Assembly (NCBI RefSeq): GCF_000016605.1
Contig: NC_009440.1
Location: 2,127,518-2,191,517, forward strand
Length of the DNA: 64,000 nt
Direction: 5' to 3'
Source: Metallosphaera sedula DSM 5348
GTDB taxonomy: Archaea > Thermoproteota > Thermoprotei_A > Sulfolobales > Sulfolobaceae
Shown here: positions 40,165 through 49,838 of the stretch, piece after piece
Layout: each line of letters begins with the position of its first letter
Numbering within the stretch: position 1 is the first letter of the stretch
Notes under the pieces: model-generated
The model's input: the letters and a program-made list of their open reading frames with translations, nothing else
Told to the model about the DNA's origin: nothing
The model's database searches: none
Made by a program: the position numbers and the translations under genes

Positions 40165-40311
40165 CGAAATATTAATAAAAGATAAGTTCATCCCAAGTCA
40201 AATGAGTTACACTAACTCAACCTTTAATCCTGTTCATGAACTCCATAAATACAGTCTTCTCGGCGAAACAATAATTTCACTATAAAGGGAGATCTGTCAC
40301 GAAATATTAAT
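40165..40311. repeat. Intergenic repeats between thsB and tfb3
   Basis: The roughly 260-nt AT-rich spacer between the thermosome and tfb3 genes holds a perfect inverted repeat TGAGTTA-CAC-TAACTCA (40203-40219), a palindrome GTTCATGAAC (40232-40241), and two direct copies of CGAAATATTAAT (40165-40176 and 40300-40311). No convincing gene is seen here; a 27-codon frame at 40203 was considered and rejected. The repeats may be operators for tfb3 or thsB, or part of an unannotated short RNA. Confidence 0.4.
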
Positions 40312-40348
40312 TTAACTCTACTTAAATATTTTAATAAGTTTTTAAATT

Positions 40349-40936
40349 TTAATTTTTTATTTTGGATTCCTCAACCATCCTCATTATTTCAAGTCTTACA
40401 TTGAAAGGAATTTGCTTTATAATTCTCTTTATATTTTCTTCACTACTATAATATGTTTTCAATATTCTTTTAATACGTATTTTATCATTACCATAAACAA
40501 GGTAATATGTCAATAATACTCTTGTCTTAAACTTTAGTCCGCTAAAAATTCCCATCTTTTCAAGATATTTGTATATTTTAATTGCTACCTTATCACTTTC
40601 AATCTTATATAGGGCGTCTAGAGAAATCTGAGAGTAAATCTTAGATCCTTGAATAGATCCTTGATTAAGTGATACATTTAGTTTAACTCCTTTATACTTT
40701 CTTAGAAATCTAGATTTCTTCAAAAGGTGCATAAATTCTTTGAATGACTCTATTTCGCGATTCTTATATAGAAGACTTCTGTTTTGCGACGACCTCAAGA
40801 CCTCTTCCATGAACATGGGTCTGTAATCATAAACTCTATCCGCAGTTGTTCCACAGTCCCCGCAGACCACTTCCCCTCTTGTATAATCCCATATCAGATT
40901 CTTGGAACCGCAATAGCTACACCTGATATTATCCAT
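40349..40936 (-). CDS. tfb3: Transcription factor TFB3 (truncated TFB, DNA-damage response)
   Basis: TFB3 is a Sulfolobales-specific TFB paralogue that activates the UV and DNA-damage response. The 195-residue protein has the N-terminal zinc ribbon IRCSYCGSKNLIWDYTRGEVVCGDCGTT, a B-finger-like region with YDYRPMF, and then mainly helical, lysine-rich sequence. It lacks the full two-cyclin core of TFB1 and TFB2. I start at the ATG at 40936, since the motif CSYCGS follows at the usual distance; GTG starts upstream up to 40957 are possible. It shares a divergent promoter region with the endonuclease-like gene. Confidence 0.85.
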   Translation of the reverse strand: MDNIRCSYCGSKNLIWDYTRGEVVCGDCGTTADRVYDYRPMFMEEVLRSSQNRSLLYKNREIESFKEFMHLLKKSRFLRKYKGVKLNVSLNQGSIQGSKIYSQISLDALYKIESDKVAIKIYKYLEKMGIFSGLKFKTRVLLTYYLVYGNDKIRIKRILKTYYSSEENIKRIIKQIPFNVRLEIMRMVEESKIKN

Positions 40937-41041
40937 ACATAGTAACACGATAGACACTATTCATCTGTCATTGTTGTCCTAAAGAAATCGTGAGAGATCA
41001 GATCGAAACTAATTTAGTTATGTTAAATCCATTCCACCAAA

Positions 41042-41416
41042 ATGAGCAATGCTTTTGAGGAACTGATGGACTTCCTTTCAAAGGGTGACATCGAAGAAGC
41101 AATAACGCGTGCTAGACTACTCGAGAAAAATGATAAATCTGCATGGAATAAATTCGTTGTATATCTAGATCTGAGAACAAAAGGAAAGAAGGTTTCTATT
41201 TCCAATATAGGTCCTAGTTTGGGAATTTTAGACAGAAACAACAAATTAGTTGCTTTGGTACTAGTCATATCAGAAAATGAGTCAATAGATATGGAAAAAA
41301 TTATTGATCTAGTAAAGTTTGCGAAATCGATGAGAATGGAAATTTTCATGGCACTCGTCGATAAATACGGAGATATAACATATTATACCCTCGAAGAAAT
41401 CAACTTAACGAAGTGA
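41042..41416 (+). CDS. tRNA-splicing endonuclease structural-subunit-like protein
   Basis: The 124-residue sequence follows the C-terminal domain of tRNA intron endonucleases: WNKFVVYLDLRTKGKKVSISNIGPSLGIL, then VALVLVISENESIDMEKIIDLVKFAKSMRMEIFMALVDKYGDITYYTLEEI. The catalytic triad of the active alpha subunit (Tyr, His, Lys) is missing: the lysine position in the ...MRMEIFMALVD strand is methionine or arginine, and no His occurs in the protein where needed. Crenarchaeal enzymes pair a catalytic and a non-catalytic subunit, and this looks like the latter. Three intron-containing tRNAs lie in this window. HisRS follows 6 nt later. Confidence 0.65.
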   Translation: MSNAFEELMDFLSKGDIEEAITRARLLEKNDKSAWNKFVVYLDLRTKGKKVSISNIGPSLGILDRNNKLVALVLVISENESIDMEKIIDLVKFAKSMRMEIFMALVDKYGDITYYTLEEINLTK

Positions 41417-41422
41417 TTCGGC

Positions 41423-42715
41423 ATGGTATCCTATGAGCCTATGCGCGGGATGGAGGATTATTTTGATGTGGATTCAAAGATCATTAGGTGGATAGAGAGC
41501 AATTTTAGGGAAACTGTAGAGAAAGCAGGTTATAAGGAGGCCATGACCCCAATTGTCGAGGACTTTGAACTGTTTTCCCTTAAGGGTGGAGAGGAACTAA
41601 GGAACACGATGTACGTGTTTAAGGATAAGGGGGAGAGAGAAGTGGCTCTAAGACCTGAGATAACTCCCAGTATCGTGAGGTTATATCTTAATTCTTTACA
41701 ACATTATCCAAAACCCCTAAGAATTTTCTATATAGGGAGGGTATATAGGTATGATGAGCCTCAACAGGGCAGATATAGGGAATTTAGGCAAGCAGGGGTT
41801 GAATTACTAGGCTCGGATTCTATTCTAGCCGACATAGAAGTTCTCCATCTCTTAGAAAATTTCTATAGAAGAATAAACCTTAAGGACAAAATATCTTTGA
41901 AAATAAATAATATAGGAATTTTCAGAATAATCTTTAATAAACTCTCATTTGATGAGCAAGTTCAGGAACACCTGTTACACCTTTTGGATAAGGGAAAGAT
42001 AGAGGAGGCGGAAAAAATCTTAGATGAGAAGATACGCGATAACTCTAAAATAAGACAATTCATTTATACACTAATTACTAACGGTAGATCACTCAAATTA
42101 GAAGAGGCAATGAGGGAGGCAGAAAAGACAGAATTGTCTGAACTTGTAAATGAGATAGAGAATCTAAAACTCATCTCAGAAATTCTGTCGTCCCTGAATC
42201 TTGACCATATTGTAGATCTTGGTTTCGTTAGAGGACTTGCATACTACACTGGCCCTATCTTTGAAGTGGTGAAAAGAGATCTTCCGTTCAGTATCGCTGG
42301 AGGCGGAAGATATGACTCGCTAGTGGAAGTTTACGGAGGAAATAGGACGCCTGCGGTTGGATTTGCCATAGGAATAGAGAGAACTATGTATGCACTTAAC
42401 AAAGATGGGATTAAATTCGACTCCAATGCCCCATTGGTAGCTGTTGTAGCCTTAGACAGGTCAGTTATCCCCCATGCGCTTTCCATAGTTTCCATGCTCA
42501 GGGACAAGGGGTTCATAACTGTGCTAAACAACAAGGAGATTCCGCTATCAAAACTCGTACCCCTATATGCCGAACAGGGATTTACACATCTAATCATCAT
42601 GGGGCAAAAAGAAATCACTTCAGGGAAAGTCACTGTTAGGAACCTTGTTAAAAGGGAACAGATAACAACTGATGTAAAGGAGTTAACGAACGTGATTACT
42701 GCTCCCGATAAATAA
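41423..42715 (+). CDS. hisS: Histidyl-tRNA synthetase
   Basis: The 430-residue class II synthetase shows motif 1 region MRGMEDYFDVDSKIIRWIES, motif 2 FYIGRVYRYDEPQQGRYREFRQAGVELLG, the histidine-specific RGLAYYTGPIFEVV, motif 3 GGGRYDSLVEVYGGNRTPAVGFAIGIERTMYAL, and a C-terminal anticodon-binding domain (VAVVALDRSVIPHALSIVSMLRDKGF). Start at ATG 41423. It sits 6 nt after the endonuclease-like gene and ends before a 194-nt spacer upstream of the proteasome gene. Confidence 0.96.
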   Translation: MVSYEPMRGMEDYFDVDSKIIRWIESNFRETVEKAGYKEAMTPIVEDFELFSLKGGEELRNTMYVFKDKGEREVALRPEITPSIVRLYLNSLQHYPKPLRIFYIGRVYRYDEPQQGRYREFRQAGVELLGSDSILADIEVLHLLENFYRRINLKDKISLKINNIGIFRIIFNKLSFDEQVQEHLLHLLDKGKIEEAEKILDEKIRDNSKIRQFIYTLITNGRSLKLEEAMREAEKTELSELVNEIENLKLISEILSSLNLDHIVDLGFVRGLAYYTGPIFEVVKRDLPFSIAGGGRYDSLVEVYGGNRTPAVGFAIGIERTMYALNKDGIKFDSNAPLVAVVALDRSVIPHALSIVSMLRDKGFITVLNNKEIPLSKLVPLYAEQGFTHLIIMGQKEITSGKVTVRNLVKREQITTDVKELTNVITAPDK

Positions 42716-42909
42716 CGCCAATGATGTTATTTATCCGTTTAATTTGAAATATATCCAATTGATCTTTCCCTATTAACTACCTTCAACTTCATGCTTAACT
42801 ACACTCTCAACAGATCTTAATCTCAGTGTCATAACTAGTGAGCTCTAGAGGCCTGGAAATTAAGACAAATATTATAACCCTTAGAAGAGTAGATTGAGAG
42901 GGAATATTA

Positions 42910-43500
42910 ATGGAAGAATTACCTTCAACTGCAGTTGGTATCAGGCTTCAAGATGGAGTGATTTTGGGAGCAGTAAGGCGATTAAGTTATGGCGGATACG
43001 TGTTAAGTAAGTCTGCCAAGAAAGTTTTCCCCATATCAAGGTTTGGAATAGGAGGAGCGGGACTCTTCGGAGATCTTCAGGCACTAACGAGGATAATGAA
43101 TGCAAACATCAAATACTATGAGCTTTACAACAACAGGCCTATCTCTACTAGAGCTGCTGCCAAGTTATTGTCAATAATACTTTACCAGTATAAGTATATG
43201 CCCTTTATCTCAGAGGTCTTATTCGGAGGAGTTGATAACGGAGAACCACAACTATATGTGTTAGATCCCCTAGGTTCTCTCCTTGACGATATATACGCAG
43301 CCGTGGGATCTGGAGCTAGGGTAGCTATAGGTGTCTTAGAGGCCGAATATTCAGAGAAGCTAACGTTAACCCAAGGAAGGGAACTTACCATAAAATCATT
43401 GAGAGCTTCTGCTGAAAGAGACGTAACTTCAGGAGATGGAATAGATATTCTTACCATTTCAAAGGATGGAAAAATAAATACTGAATTCCTATCATCTTAA
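42910..43500 (+). CDS. psmB: 20S proteasome beta subunit with altered catalytic residues
   Basis: The 196-residue protein has the Ntn-hydrolase beta-subunit fold: [83 protein letters not shown], and [17 protein letters not shown]. In the usual GTTTVG motif, position 1 (nucleophile Thr) corresponds here to Ser6 in PSTAVG, without the preceding Gly needed for self-cleavage. The usual Asp/Glu17 is Arg23; Lys33 is kept (AKK). So it is probably the non-catalytic beta subunit of the Sulfolobales mixed proteasome (inference). TATA-like AAATATTATAA lies about 32-42 nt upstream. Confidence 0.88.
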   Translation: MEELPSTAVGIRLQDGVILGAVRRLSYGGYVLSKSAKKVFPISRFGIGGAGLFGDLQALTRIMNANIKYYELYNNRPISTRAAAKLLSIILYQYKYMPFISEVLFGGVDNGEPQLYVLDPLGSLLDDIYAAVGSGARVAIGVLEAEYSEKLTLTQGRELTIKSLRASAERDVTSGDGIDILTISKDGKINTEFLSS

Positions 43501-44559
43501 TTACTCAATAAATTTCTTTAAACTATCCTTAAATGGCGGATATGCTATCCCTTTTTCTGTAATAATACCAGTTATAAGTTCCGGTGGTGTCACATCAAAG
43601 GCTGGATTTAGAACTTCCGCATCCTTCACAGTTATATCTACCATGTTTAATACAGTCCTTACCTCGTCTGGTTTCCTCCTTTCAATCACAATCTCATTAG
43701 CTCCAGTTCTATCAATTGTACTGGTTGGAGCGACAACGTAGAAATCTACGCCATGATACTTTGCTAGAATAGAAATTCCATATGTACCTATCTTATTGGC
43801 TACATGGCCAGAAACTAGTATTCTATCTGCGCCCAAAATCACCTTCGTAACCCCTTCATACCTCATGGCATATGCAACCATGTTATCAGTGATAAGTTTT
43901 GAGGGAATACCGTCCTTGGTTAACTCCCACATAGTTAGCCTAGCACCCTGCAACAATGGTCTAGTCTCGGTAGCAATAACCCTGATAGACTTTCCCTGCA
44001 ACCAAGCTGTCCTTATAACTCCAAGGGCTGTACCAAAGCCGGCAGTAGCGAGGGATCCAGTGTTGCAGTGGGTAAGGATGACGTCTCCGTCCTTTATCAC
44101 TTGGCTACCTATTTCTCCCATTCTCCTATTGATCTCAATATCCTCCCTCTGAATTCTCAAAGCCTCTTCGACTATCCTCTCCTTGAATTCCTCCGGAGAT
44201 ACGTTGTCCGAAATCAGAGAGTTTGCCTTAGCTCTCATTCTATCTATAGCCCAGAAAAGGTTGTAAGCCGTGGGTCTGGTCCTACTAAGCCTCTCCGCTG
44301 CCCTGTTCAATACTTGATATAAGGTCTGGACATCTCCCTGGGAATTATAAACAGCTGCAGCTATACCCAACGCGGCCATTACCCCTATTGCTGGGGCACC
44401 CCTAACTTCCATGGTCTCTATGGCTCTTGCAATATCCTCGTAGTTTGATGATTCCTTATACTCCTCTTTCCATGGTATAGCACTAGTGTTCAGCCACACT
44501 ACCTTTCCATTTTCGAATTTTAAGGGAACTATGTCACTGAGCTTTCTCAATTCACTCAC
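43501..44559 (-). CDS. mtnA: S-methyl-5-thioribose-1-phosphate isomerase-like (MtnA/aIF2B family)
   Basis: MtnA isomerises methylthioribose-1-phosphate in the methionine salvage pathway. The 352-residue protein has VRGAPAIGVMAALGIAAAV, ARPTAYNLFWAIDRMR, the catalytic Cys in VILTHCNTGSLAT, TETRPLLQGARLT, and the catalytic Asp in VILGADRILVSGHVANKIGTY. The archaeal family also holds ribose-1,5-bisphosphate isomerases; the early RGAPAIG and length favour MtnA. It overlaps the rpo8 stop by 8 nt. Spermidine synthase (25621) yields the methylthioadenosine that this pathway recycles. Confidence 0.88.
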   Translation of the reverse strand: MSELRKLSDIVPLKFENGKVVWLNTSAIPWKEEYKESSNYEDIARAIETMEVRGAPAIGVMAALGIAAAVYNSQGDVQTLYQVLNRAAERLSRTRPTAYNLFWAIDRMRAKANSLISDNVSPEEFKERIVEEALRIQREDIEINRRMGEIGSQVIKDGDVILTHCNTGSLATAGFGTALGVIRTAWLQGKSIRVIATETRPLLQGARLTMWELTKDGIPSKLITDNMVAYAMRYEGVTKVILGADRILVSGHVANKIGTYGISILAKYHGVDFYVVAPTSTIDRTGANEIVIERRKPDEVRTVLNMVDITVKDAEVLNPAFDVTPPELITGIITEKGIAYPPFKDSLKKFIE

Positions 44560-44902
44560 TCTTCCTTACACAGAAGTATACGTGATCCATGACGTTTAAC
44601 CCAGCTCTCTTTAGGAAATCATCCTTACTAGATATCCTTAAGAGTGGTCCAAAGAACGATATTATGGTTACAAATGTGCCATCTCCCTTCTTTTTTTGGG
44701 TTACGACATAACCATGTGCACAAAAATCTTTCTCGGTGAAATCTGGTCTCTCCTTAGAAAGGATCACATTAACATTCTCGCCATCCTTGAACATGTTTAG
44801 TGAAGATATCATGTCAAGATTAAACTCAGTGTCTTGGCACCTCACGGCTACTATCAGGAGATCCCTAAGTTCTCCCTTTTTTATTGAATCTATTTTGCAC
44901 AT
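44552..44902 (-). CDS. rpo8: DNA-directed RNA polymerase subunit Rpo8 (RpoG)
   Basis: Rpo8 is the crenarchaeal relative of eukaryotic Rpb8. The 116-residue protein contains CKIDSIKKGELRDLLIVAVRCQD, NVNVILSKERPDFTEKDFCAHGYVV and the ending MDHVYFCVRK, which is the pattern I associate with Rpo8. I choose the ATG at 44902 because the TATA-like element GATTTAAATAG (minus strand, near 44942-44952) places the transcript start near 44920. The longer frame from 44938 would lie upstream of it, although published Rpo8 proteins are slightly longer, so the start is uncertain. Confidence 0.7.
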   Translation of the reverse strand: MCKIDSIKKGELRDLLIVAVRCQDTEFNLDMISSLNMFKDGENVNVILSKERPDFTEKDFCAHGYVVTQKKKGDGTFVTIISFFGPLLRISSKDDFLKRAGLNVMDHVYFCVRKSE

Positions 44903-44983
44903 TTCTGAAAATGAATAACTACTGAGCACGGGAATCACTCCACTATTTAAATCCCCATATTTTAACTTTATGTGGGTATGGTT

Positions 44984-45421
44984 ATGAGTGCCTCAAAAAG
45001 AATCGTAGCTGACATGAATTCACTACTGGATAAAACAGTGGTGGTCAAACTAAGTAATGGTAAGAGCTATTCAGGCCAGTTATCCTCGTACGAACTGACT
45101 CCATTCATGGTAAGCCTAATTAATGCTAAGGATAGTGAAAATAATTCCTTCTACAAGGTTCTGATAAATGGCAACATGATATCGGAGATTTTAGTCAAGT
45201 CAGTTCCGATTTTCGATGCCAGAGAGTTCGCTGATGTGGTCCAGAAAAACCTAGGTCTTAGACCAGGTGACGTGAAGGTGTATGAGGAAGTTGGAATTAT
45301 TACAGTAATGGAGAGAATCAAGGTATCCGAAAGCGGAGTTGAGGGCAGCGGTCCCATGGCTCAGAGAATATACGACCTTTACAACGAGTATATTGCTAAG
45401 AAGAAAGGAGACACGAAATGA
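44984..45421 (+). CDS. Lsm protein with C-terminal extension domain (SmAP3-like)
   Basis: The 145-residue protein has an N-terminal Lsm domain ([39 protein letters not shown], then [13 protein letters not shown]) followed by an about 70-residue alpha/beta domain. This is the architecture of archaeal SmAP3 proteins. A TATA element (TATTTTAA at 44958-44965) supports the ATG at 44984 as a leaderless start rather than the upstream GTG and ATG at 44972 and 44978. The tgtA gene overlaps its stop by 4 nt, which links an RNA chaperone to tRNA modification. Confidence 0.86.
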   Translation: MSASKRIVADMNSLLDKTVVVKLSNGKSYSGQLSSYELTPFMVSLINAKDSENNSFYKVLINGNMISEILVKSVPIFDAREFADVVQKNLGLRPGDVKVYEEVGIITVMERIKVSESGVEGSGPMAQRIYDLYNEYIAKKKGDTK

Positions 45422-46914
45422 TAGGTGACTTTGAAGTAAAGGATGAGGATCTGGCTGGTAGAATAGGGATACTGGAAACCAAACATGGTAAGCTCGAAAC
45501 TCCAGTTTTTTTCCCAGTCATAAATCCCCTTAAGCAGGAGGTATTCCTAGAGGAACTCAAGGCCGTAGGCTTTAATAATTTTATTACAAATTCATTCATA
45601 CTAAAGAAAAATAATATTCTCCAAGGCACTATTCACGAGAAGTTTGGGGATAATTTCGTAATTATGACGGATTCTGGAGCATACCAAATACTTGAATATG
45701 GTGAGATAGAGCAGACAAATAGGGATATTGTATCATTCGAGGCGAAAATTAGGCCAGATATAGCGGTGTTCCTAGATATACCAACTGGCAATACTGACGA
45801 CCGAGAAGAGGCAAAGTTCTCAGTGGAGATGACCCTAGAGAGAGGGAAGGAAATCGCTGACATTGTGGACCAGAACGAGGATATTATCTGGGTTCATCCT
45901 ATTCAGGGAGGTCAGTTTCTTGATCTAGTGGAGTATTCAGCTAGGGAAGCCAATAAAAGAACCAACTACAAGATGTTGGCTCTTGGAAGCCCTACGGTTT
46001 TCATGGAGAAGTATAAATATGATACCCTAGTAGACATGATCTATACCGCTAAGTCGAGCGTAAGTAGGGGTGTTCCCTTCCACCTATTTGGAGGCGGTGT
46101 TCCCCATATAATTCCCTTTGCCGTAGCTTTGGGCGTGGATTCGTTTGACTCTGCATCCTATGCTATTTTCGCTAGAGATAATAGGTACTTGACGAGCGAG
46201 AGAACTTATAGACTTGAGGACCTTGAGTACTTCCCGTGCAGTTGTCCTGTTTGTTCTAGATACGATCCGTCAGAACTACTGGAGATGAAATCCGAAGAGA
46301 GATACAAACTTCTGGCTATCCATAACCTTTGGAAGATAAGGGAGGAAGTGAACAGGGTAAAGCAGGCCATTAAGGAAGGAAGATTGTTTGAATATATTCA
46401 ACAGAAAGCTTACTCGCACCCAGCTCTCTATTCAGCCTTTAAATCAATACTCAAATACTCCAGTTATCTAGAGAAATACGATCCGAGGGTCAAAGGCAAC
46501 GTTAAGGGACTCCTGCTATTTGATCATAATTCCATGAACAGGCCTGAACTTCTGAGACATTCAGAATTTATGGCAAATCTGAAACCCAAGAGGAACAAGG
46601 TAATAATAATTTGTGGCGATAAATTAGGTAGTCCCTTTATTTCAGACCCTAAGGTCAAATCGATACAAGGAAGGAACAGAGACTACGATACATTCGTAGC
46701 GCTTCCCTTCTATGGCCTAGTACCTGTTATGGCATCTGAAGCGTTCCCATTATCGCAGTTCGAGATTCCTGACATAATAGACGATACCACATTAAATGAA
46801 ACAATACTGAAAATAAAAGAGACCTTGCGCAATAAAAATTACGCAGAGATAAAGTTCATGGAATGTGAAAAATCTGTACTATCACATATAATGTCTATCA
46901 ACCCCACTCTTTGA
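45418..46914 (+). CDS. tgtA: Archaeosine tRNA-guanine transglycosylase, catalytic part
   Basis: ArcTGT swaps G15 in the tRNA D loop for preQ0, the first step to archaeosine. The 498-residue protein has the catalytic barrel ([40 protein letters not shown] with the catalytic Asp, [60 protein letters not shown]). It also has the zinc site ([11 protein letters not shown] with following His) and a C1-like tail. It lacks the C-terminal PUA domain of euryarchaeal ArcTGT. A separate C2-PUA protein is encoded at 47589, so the enzyme appears split. Confidence 0.92.
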   Translation: MIGDFEVKDEDLAGRIGILETKHGKLETPVFFPVINPLKQEVFLEELKAVGFNNFITNSFILKKNNILQGTIHEKFGDNFVIMTDSGAYQILEYGEIEQTNRDIVSFEAKIRPDIAVFLDIPTGNTDDREEAKFSVEMTLERGKEIADIVDQNEDIIWVHPIQGGQFLDLVEYSAREANKRTNYKMLALGSPTVFMEKYKYDTLVDMIYTAKSSVSRGVPFHLFGGGVPHIIPFAVALGVDSFDSASYAIFARDNRYLTSERTYRLEDLEYFPCSCPVCSRYDPSELLEMKSEERYKLLAIHNLWKIREEVNRVKQAIKEGRLFEYIQQKAYSHPALYSAFKSILKYSSYLEKYDPRVKGNVKGLLLFDHNSMNRPELLRHSEFMANLKPKRNKVIIICGDKLGSPFISDPKVKSIQGRNRDYDTFVALPFYGLVPVMASEAFPLSQFEIPDIIDDTTLNETILKIKETLRNKNYAEIKFMECEKSVLSHIMSINPTL

Positions 46915-47607
46915 AATTTCCTTTTGTATCATTTCAAGCTGCCTTTGGAGTTCCTGCTCTATTTTCTTGGCATCCTCGTAAAGCTCTCTTGTATCTATAT
47001 TGAACCCAATTAGTTTGTTTATTACATCTACTGCCACAGCAGCTGCTCCTGGATCTAATCTCTCCCTATCCGCATACGGAAGTAGAATAGTTGCTGGAAG
47101 ATCCTCTATTTCTGCGTAAACTGTAAACAGGGCCAGTGGTCCTACCATGATTAACTGTTTGTTAAGAGTGGGATAGGGTAAATCAATTGTGCTTTTGCTG
47201 GTCCTCATCCACTTTATGGGCTCATTAACGTCCTTATACCTCTTATCTAAGCCTCCTATTAGAATGGAGTCCTTCACCTGTATCCTCTTTAACCATTTAA
47301 CTAGGCCATGAGTGAAGCTACTCCACTCCCTTTGAAATGGGAGCAGATGATTTAAGAGTACTAGAACCCTGAACTCCTCATCATAAAATAACTCAAAGGG
47401 TGTGGCAACTCCATAGTCATCAAGAAAAGTAACATCCCTAAGGTATTTCGTGGTCACAAACCCTACCCTTCTCATCTTTCTTGATAGAACAATATGCCTC
47501 ACTGATAGGTAACCAACCTCACCTAGGGTCCTGAAACCTGAGATGAATCTGGAATTGGCCAGCTCGCTCTCTGAGACGTCTTTCAGAATTACTTTCGTAT
47601 CTTCCAC
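46882..47607 (-). CDS. PAC2-family proteasome assembly chaperone (PbaA/PbaB-like)
   Basis: A 241-residue protein of the PAC2 family: [57 protein letters not shown], the long middle [52 protein letters not shown], and a C-terminal coiled segment ending in HYM, the HbYX-like tail that docks into proteasome alpha rings (here Arg-His-Tyr-Met, so hydrophobic-Tyr-X is not strict). The adjacent PAN and the beta subunit at 42910 support a proteasome assembly role. It overlaps the convergent tgtA by 33 nt. Confidence 0.85.
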   Translation of the reverse strand: MEDTKVILKDVSESELANSRFISGFRTLGEVGYLSVRHIVLSRKMRRVGFVTTKYLRDVTFLDDYGVATPFELFYDEEFRVLVLLNHLLPFQREWSSFTHGLVKWLKRIQVKDSILIGGLDKRYKDVNEPIKWMRTSKSTIDLPYPTLNKQLIMVGPLALFTVYAEIEDLPATILLPYADRERLDPGAAAVAVDVINKLIGFNIDTRELYEDAKKIEQELQRQLEMIQKEISKSGVDRHYM

Positions 47608-48107
47608 CTCTCCCTAACTGTTAATGCTACTCCCCTTTTATATTCCATTACTTCCTCGCCTGACAATCTCATTTTTCCTATTGCCAGTAACTCATCATCT
47701 CCATTCACAACTAGGGCCTCATCACCAGCTCTTAACTTCCTGTCCACGTTCTCCACGTGTTTAGCGAAAACATTCCCCTCCTTCAGTATTGCGTCTTCCA
47801 CTTCTTTTCTTACCATTACCCTTAGACTGGGAAAGGGAGCGCATTCCTTAAGTCTCCTCCCAGCGTTTATGGTTAAGGAGAAAAGCCCGTCCTGTGGTCT
47901 TAACACCAAGAACAAACCGTCCTTGGAAAGAACGTTCCTAATACGCCACGTGTTTACAGAACGCTGAATCCTGAACGAGTCCTGATCAAATAAACAGTTA
48001 CCTATGCCTATTCCGAACTGGTAATCGGCTATTGCCTTTAACACTTCAAGATAGGGGAGTGCGTCCTCCGGTTCTGTGACAAATTGCCTGTATCTGCTCT
48101 GACTCAT
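47589..48107 (-). CDS. PUA-domain protein, likely separate C-terminal part of ArcTGT
   Basis: The 172-residue protein resembles the C2 plus PUA tail of archaeosine [133 protein letters not shown]. In Pyrococcus this unit is fused to the catalytic domain, while here the tgtA ORF 0.7 kb away ends without it. So it may bind the tRNA acceptor end for the split enzyme. It overlaps PAN (4 nt) and PAC2 (19 nt), giving a PAN-PUA-PAC2 operon. Confidence 0.78.
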   Translation of the reverse strand: MSQSRYRQFVTEPEDALPYLEVLKAIADYQFGIGIGNCLFDQDSFRIQRSVNTWRIRNVLSKDGLFLVLRPQDGLFSLTINAGRRLKECAPFPSLRVMVRKEVEDAILKEGNVFAKHVENVDRKLRAGDEALVVNGDDELLAIGKMRLSGEEVMEYKRGVALTVRERWKIRK

Positions 48108-49279
48108 ACATACTTCTCTCCCCTATCCACAACTTCCTTACTTAATTTTTTGGATCTCAACCTTTCAATAGCGCTCTTGAAATGAGTCATACTGATAACA
48201 TTACTGTCATTCCTTATTGCGATATAACCCGCTTCGGTACAGAGATTCCTAAGGTCTGCTCCGCTGAATCCTTCGGTCATCATGGCTAGCTCATCTACGT
48301 TAACCGAATTATCCACCTTCATTTTTTGGAGGTAGATTCTCAGTATCTGCTTTCTCCCTTCAATGTTTGGCAATGGGATCTCTATCAGCCTGTCAAATCT
48401 TCCTGGCCTTAGAAGAGCAGGATCAAGTATGTCTATTCTATTGGTCGCTGCAATGATTTTCACGTTGTCCAAGGGTTGGAAGCCGTCTATCTCTGCAAGG
48501 AGTTGCATTAGCGTTCTTTGAACTTCCCTCTCTCCACTGGTCCCCAAATCAACCCTCTTAGCTCCGATGGCGTCTATTTCATCAATGAATACAATGGAGG
48601 GTGCCTTCTTTCTTGCCAGTTCAAATACATCCCTGACCACCCTGGCCCCTTCTCCCACAAACTTCTGAGCAAACTCGGAGGCCACAACATGTATGAACGA
48701 GGCGTTACTCTCTGTGGCCACCGCCTTCGCCAACATGGTTTTTCCAGTACCAGGTGGACCGTATAGAAGTATACCCTTAGGGGGAGTAATCCCAAGTTCC
48801 TTGAATAGTTCGGGCTTCTTAAGGGGGAGCTCTACTACCTCTCTCACTTCCTGAATTTGTTGATCCAACCCACCTATATCTTGGTATCTCACGTTGGGTC
48901 TCTCTACCACCTCCATTGATCTAACCAAAGGATCATCCCTGTCCCTCAGCACCTCTACTACCGCCGAGCCCCTTTGATTTAGAGCCACATATCTGCCTAC
49001 TTTAATGGAACTAAAGTCCACCGTTCCTGAGACGTTGACTACTAGGTTTGGACCCGAGGTACTCTTAACCACAACTCTACCATCTTCGAGGATGTCCAGA
49101 ACGATTGCCTCAATAAGTGGCGGACTTAACAACTTCTCCATCTCAGACTTGTAGTAGTTCAGTTCCTTTCTCAGGCTCTCTGCCTCCATTTGCATTGTCC
49201 TTATCTTCTCCTCCAGTATCCTCACCGCGTGCTCATCTGTCACAGAAGCATCCCTTGAGTATTCTAGTTCATCAGACAA
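48104..49279 (-). CDS. pan: Proteasome-activating nucleotidase PAN
   Basis: PAN is the hexameric AAA+ regulatory ATPase of the archaeal proteasome. The 391-residue protein has an N-terminal coiled coil ([27 protein letters not shown]), an OB domain ([17 protein letters not shown]), then AAA+: [72 protein letters not shown], and [16 protein letters not shown]. The C-terminus (GEKYV) carries the HbYX-type tail expected for docking into the 20S ring (here Lys-Tyr-Val). Downstream are the PUA and PAC2 genes. Confidence 0.95.
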   Translation of the reverse strand: MSDELEYSRDASVTDEHAVRILEEKIRTMQMEAESLRKELNYYKSEMEKLLSPPLIEAIVLDILEDGRVVVKSTSGPNLVVNVSGTVDFSSIKVGRYVALNQRGSAVVEVLRDRDDPLVRSMEVVERPNVRYQDIGGLDQQIQEVREVVELPLKKPELFKELGITPPKGILLYGPPGTGKTMLAKAVATESNASFIHVVASEFAQKFVGEGARVVRDVFELARKKAPSIVFIDEIDAIGAKRVDLGTSGEREVQRTLMQLLAEIDGFQPLDNVKIIAATNRIDILDPALLRPGRFDRLIEIPLPNIEGRKQILRIYLQKMKVDNSVNVDELAMMTEGFSGADLRNLCTEAGYIAIRNDSNVISMTHFKSAIERLRSKKLSKEVVDRGEKYV

Positions 49280-49340
49280 ACTAGATCGAATAACTAATTT
49301 GTTAAGTTAGACTAAAAATGTTTATCGCCAACTATTATAC

Positions 49341-49838
49341 ATGAGACCAATGAAAAAGGGCGTAGAGACATATTGCGAAATGTGTGGAAACAGGATCGAT
49401 GGACCTGGTTTCTCGGTGAAATTTGAGGGTAGTACCATAACAGTTTGTAGATCCTGCTATGAAAAAATAAAGAAACACTCCACTCTAGTCCCCAGGGAGA
49501 CGAAACCTCAACCCGCTAAACAAAAGAGGATTGAGAAGGCTGAGGAGGTGGAACTCGATATCGACGAAGAATATCCTAGAATCATCAAGGAGGGGAGGGA
49601 GAGACTTCACATGAGCACGAAGGAGCTGGCAGAGAGAATGAAGGTCCAGGAGAACATCATAAAGAGAATGGAAATGGGAAAACTAAAGCCAACCATAAAC
49701 GAGGCGAGGATATTGGAACGCATACTGAACGTGAAACTTGTGGTCCAAGTAAGTCAAGGAAAGAGCAAGTCCCAGGAGCCAGATGATCAAACCTTAACAC
49801 TAGGTGATATCATCAGAATCAGGGAGGGGAAGAAGTGA
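49341..49838 (+). CDS. mbf1: Multiprotein bridging factor 1 (MBF1) homologue
   Basis: The 165-residue protein has an N-terminal zinc ribbon ([16 protein letters not shown] and [11 protein letters not shown]), a basic linker, and a Cro-type helix-turn-helix ([49 protein letters not shown]). This is the archaeal aMBF1 layout; in archaea it associates with ribosomes as well as the transcription system. A second possible ATG is at 49350. TATA-like TTTATCG lies about 20-25 nt upstream. The HflX gene overlaps its stop by 4 nt. Confidence 0.92.
   Translation: MRPMKKGVETYCEMCGNRIDGPGFSVKFEGSTITVCRSCYEKIKKHSTLVPRETKPQPAKQKRIEKAEEVELDIDEEYPRIIKEGRERLHMSTKELAERMKVQENIIKRMEMGKLKPTINEARILERILNVKLVVQVSQGKSKSQEPDDQTLTLGDIIRIREGKK

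Noticed and set aside
40203..40286. A 27-codon frame (MSYTNSTFN...) on the plus strand in the thsB-tfb3 spacer with a TATA-like sequence 27 nt upstream.
   Set aside because: It is short, has no ribosome binding site or recognisable pattern, and its start lies in the inverted repeat, which explains the sequence better.
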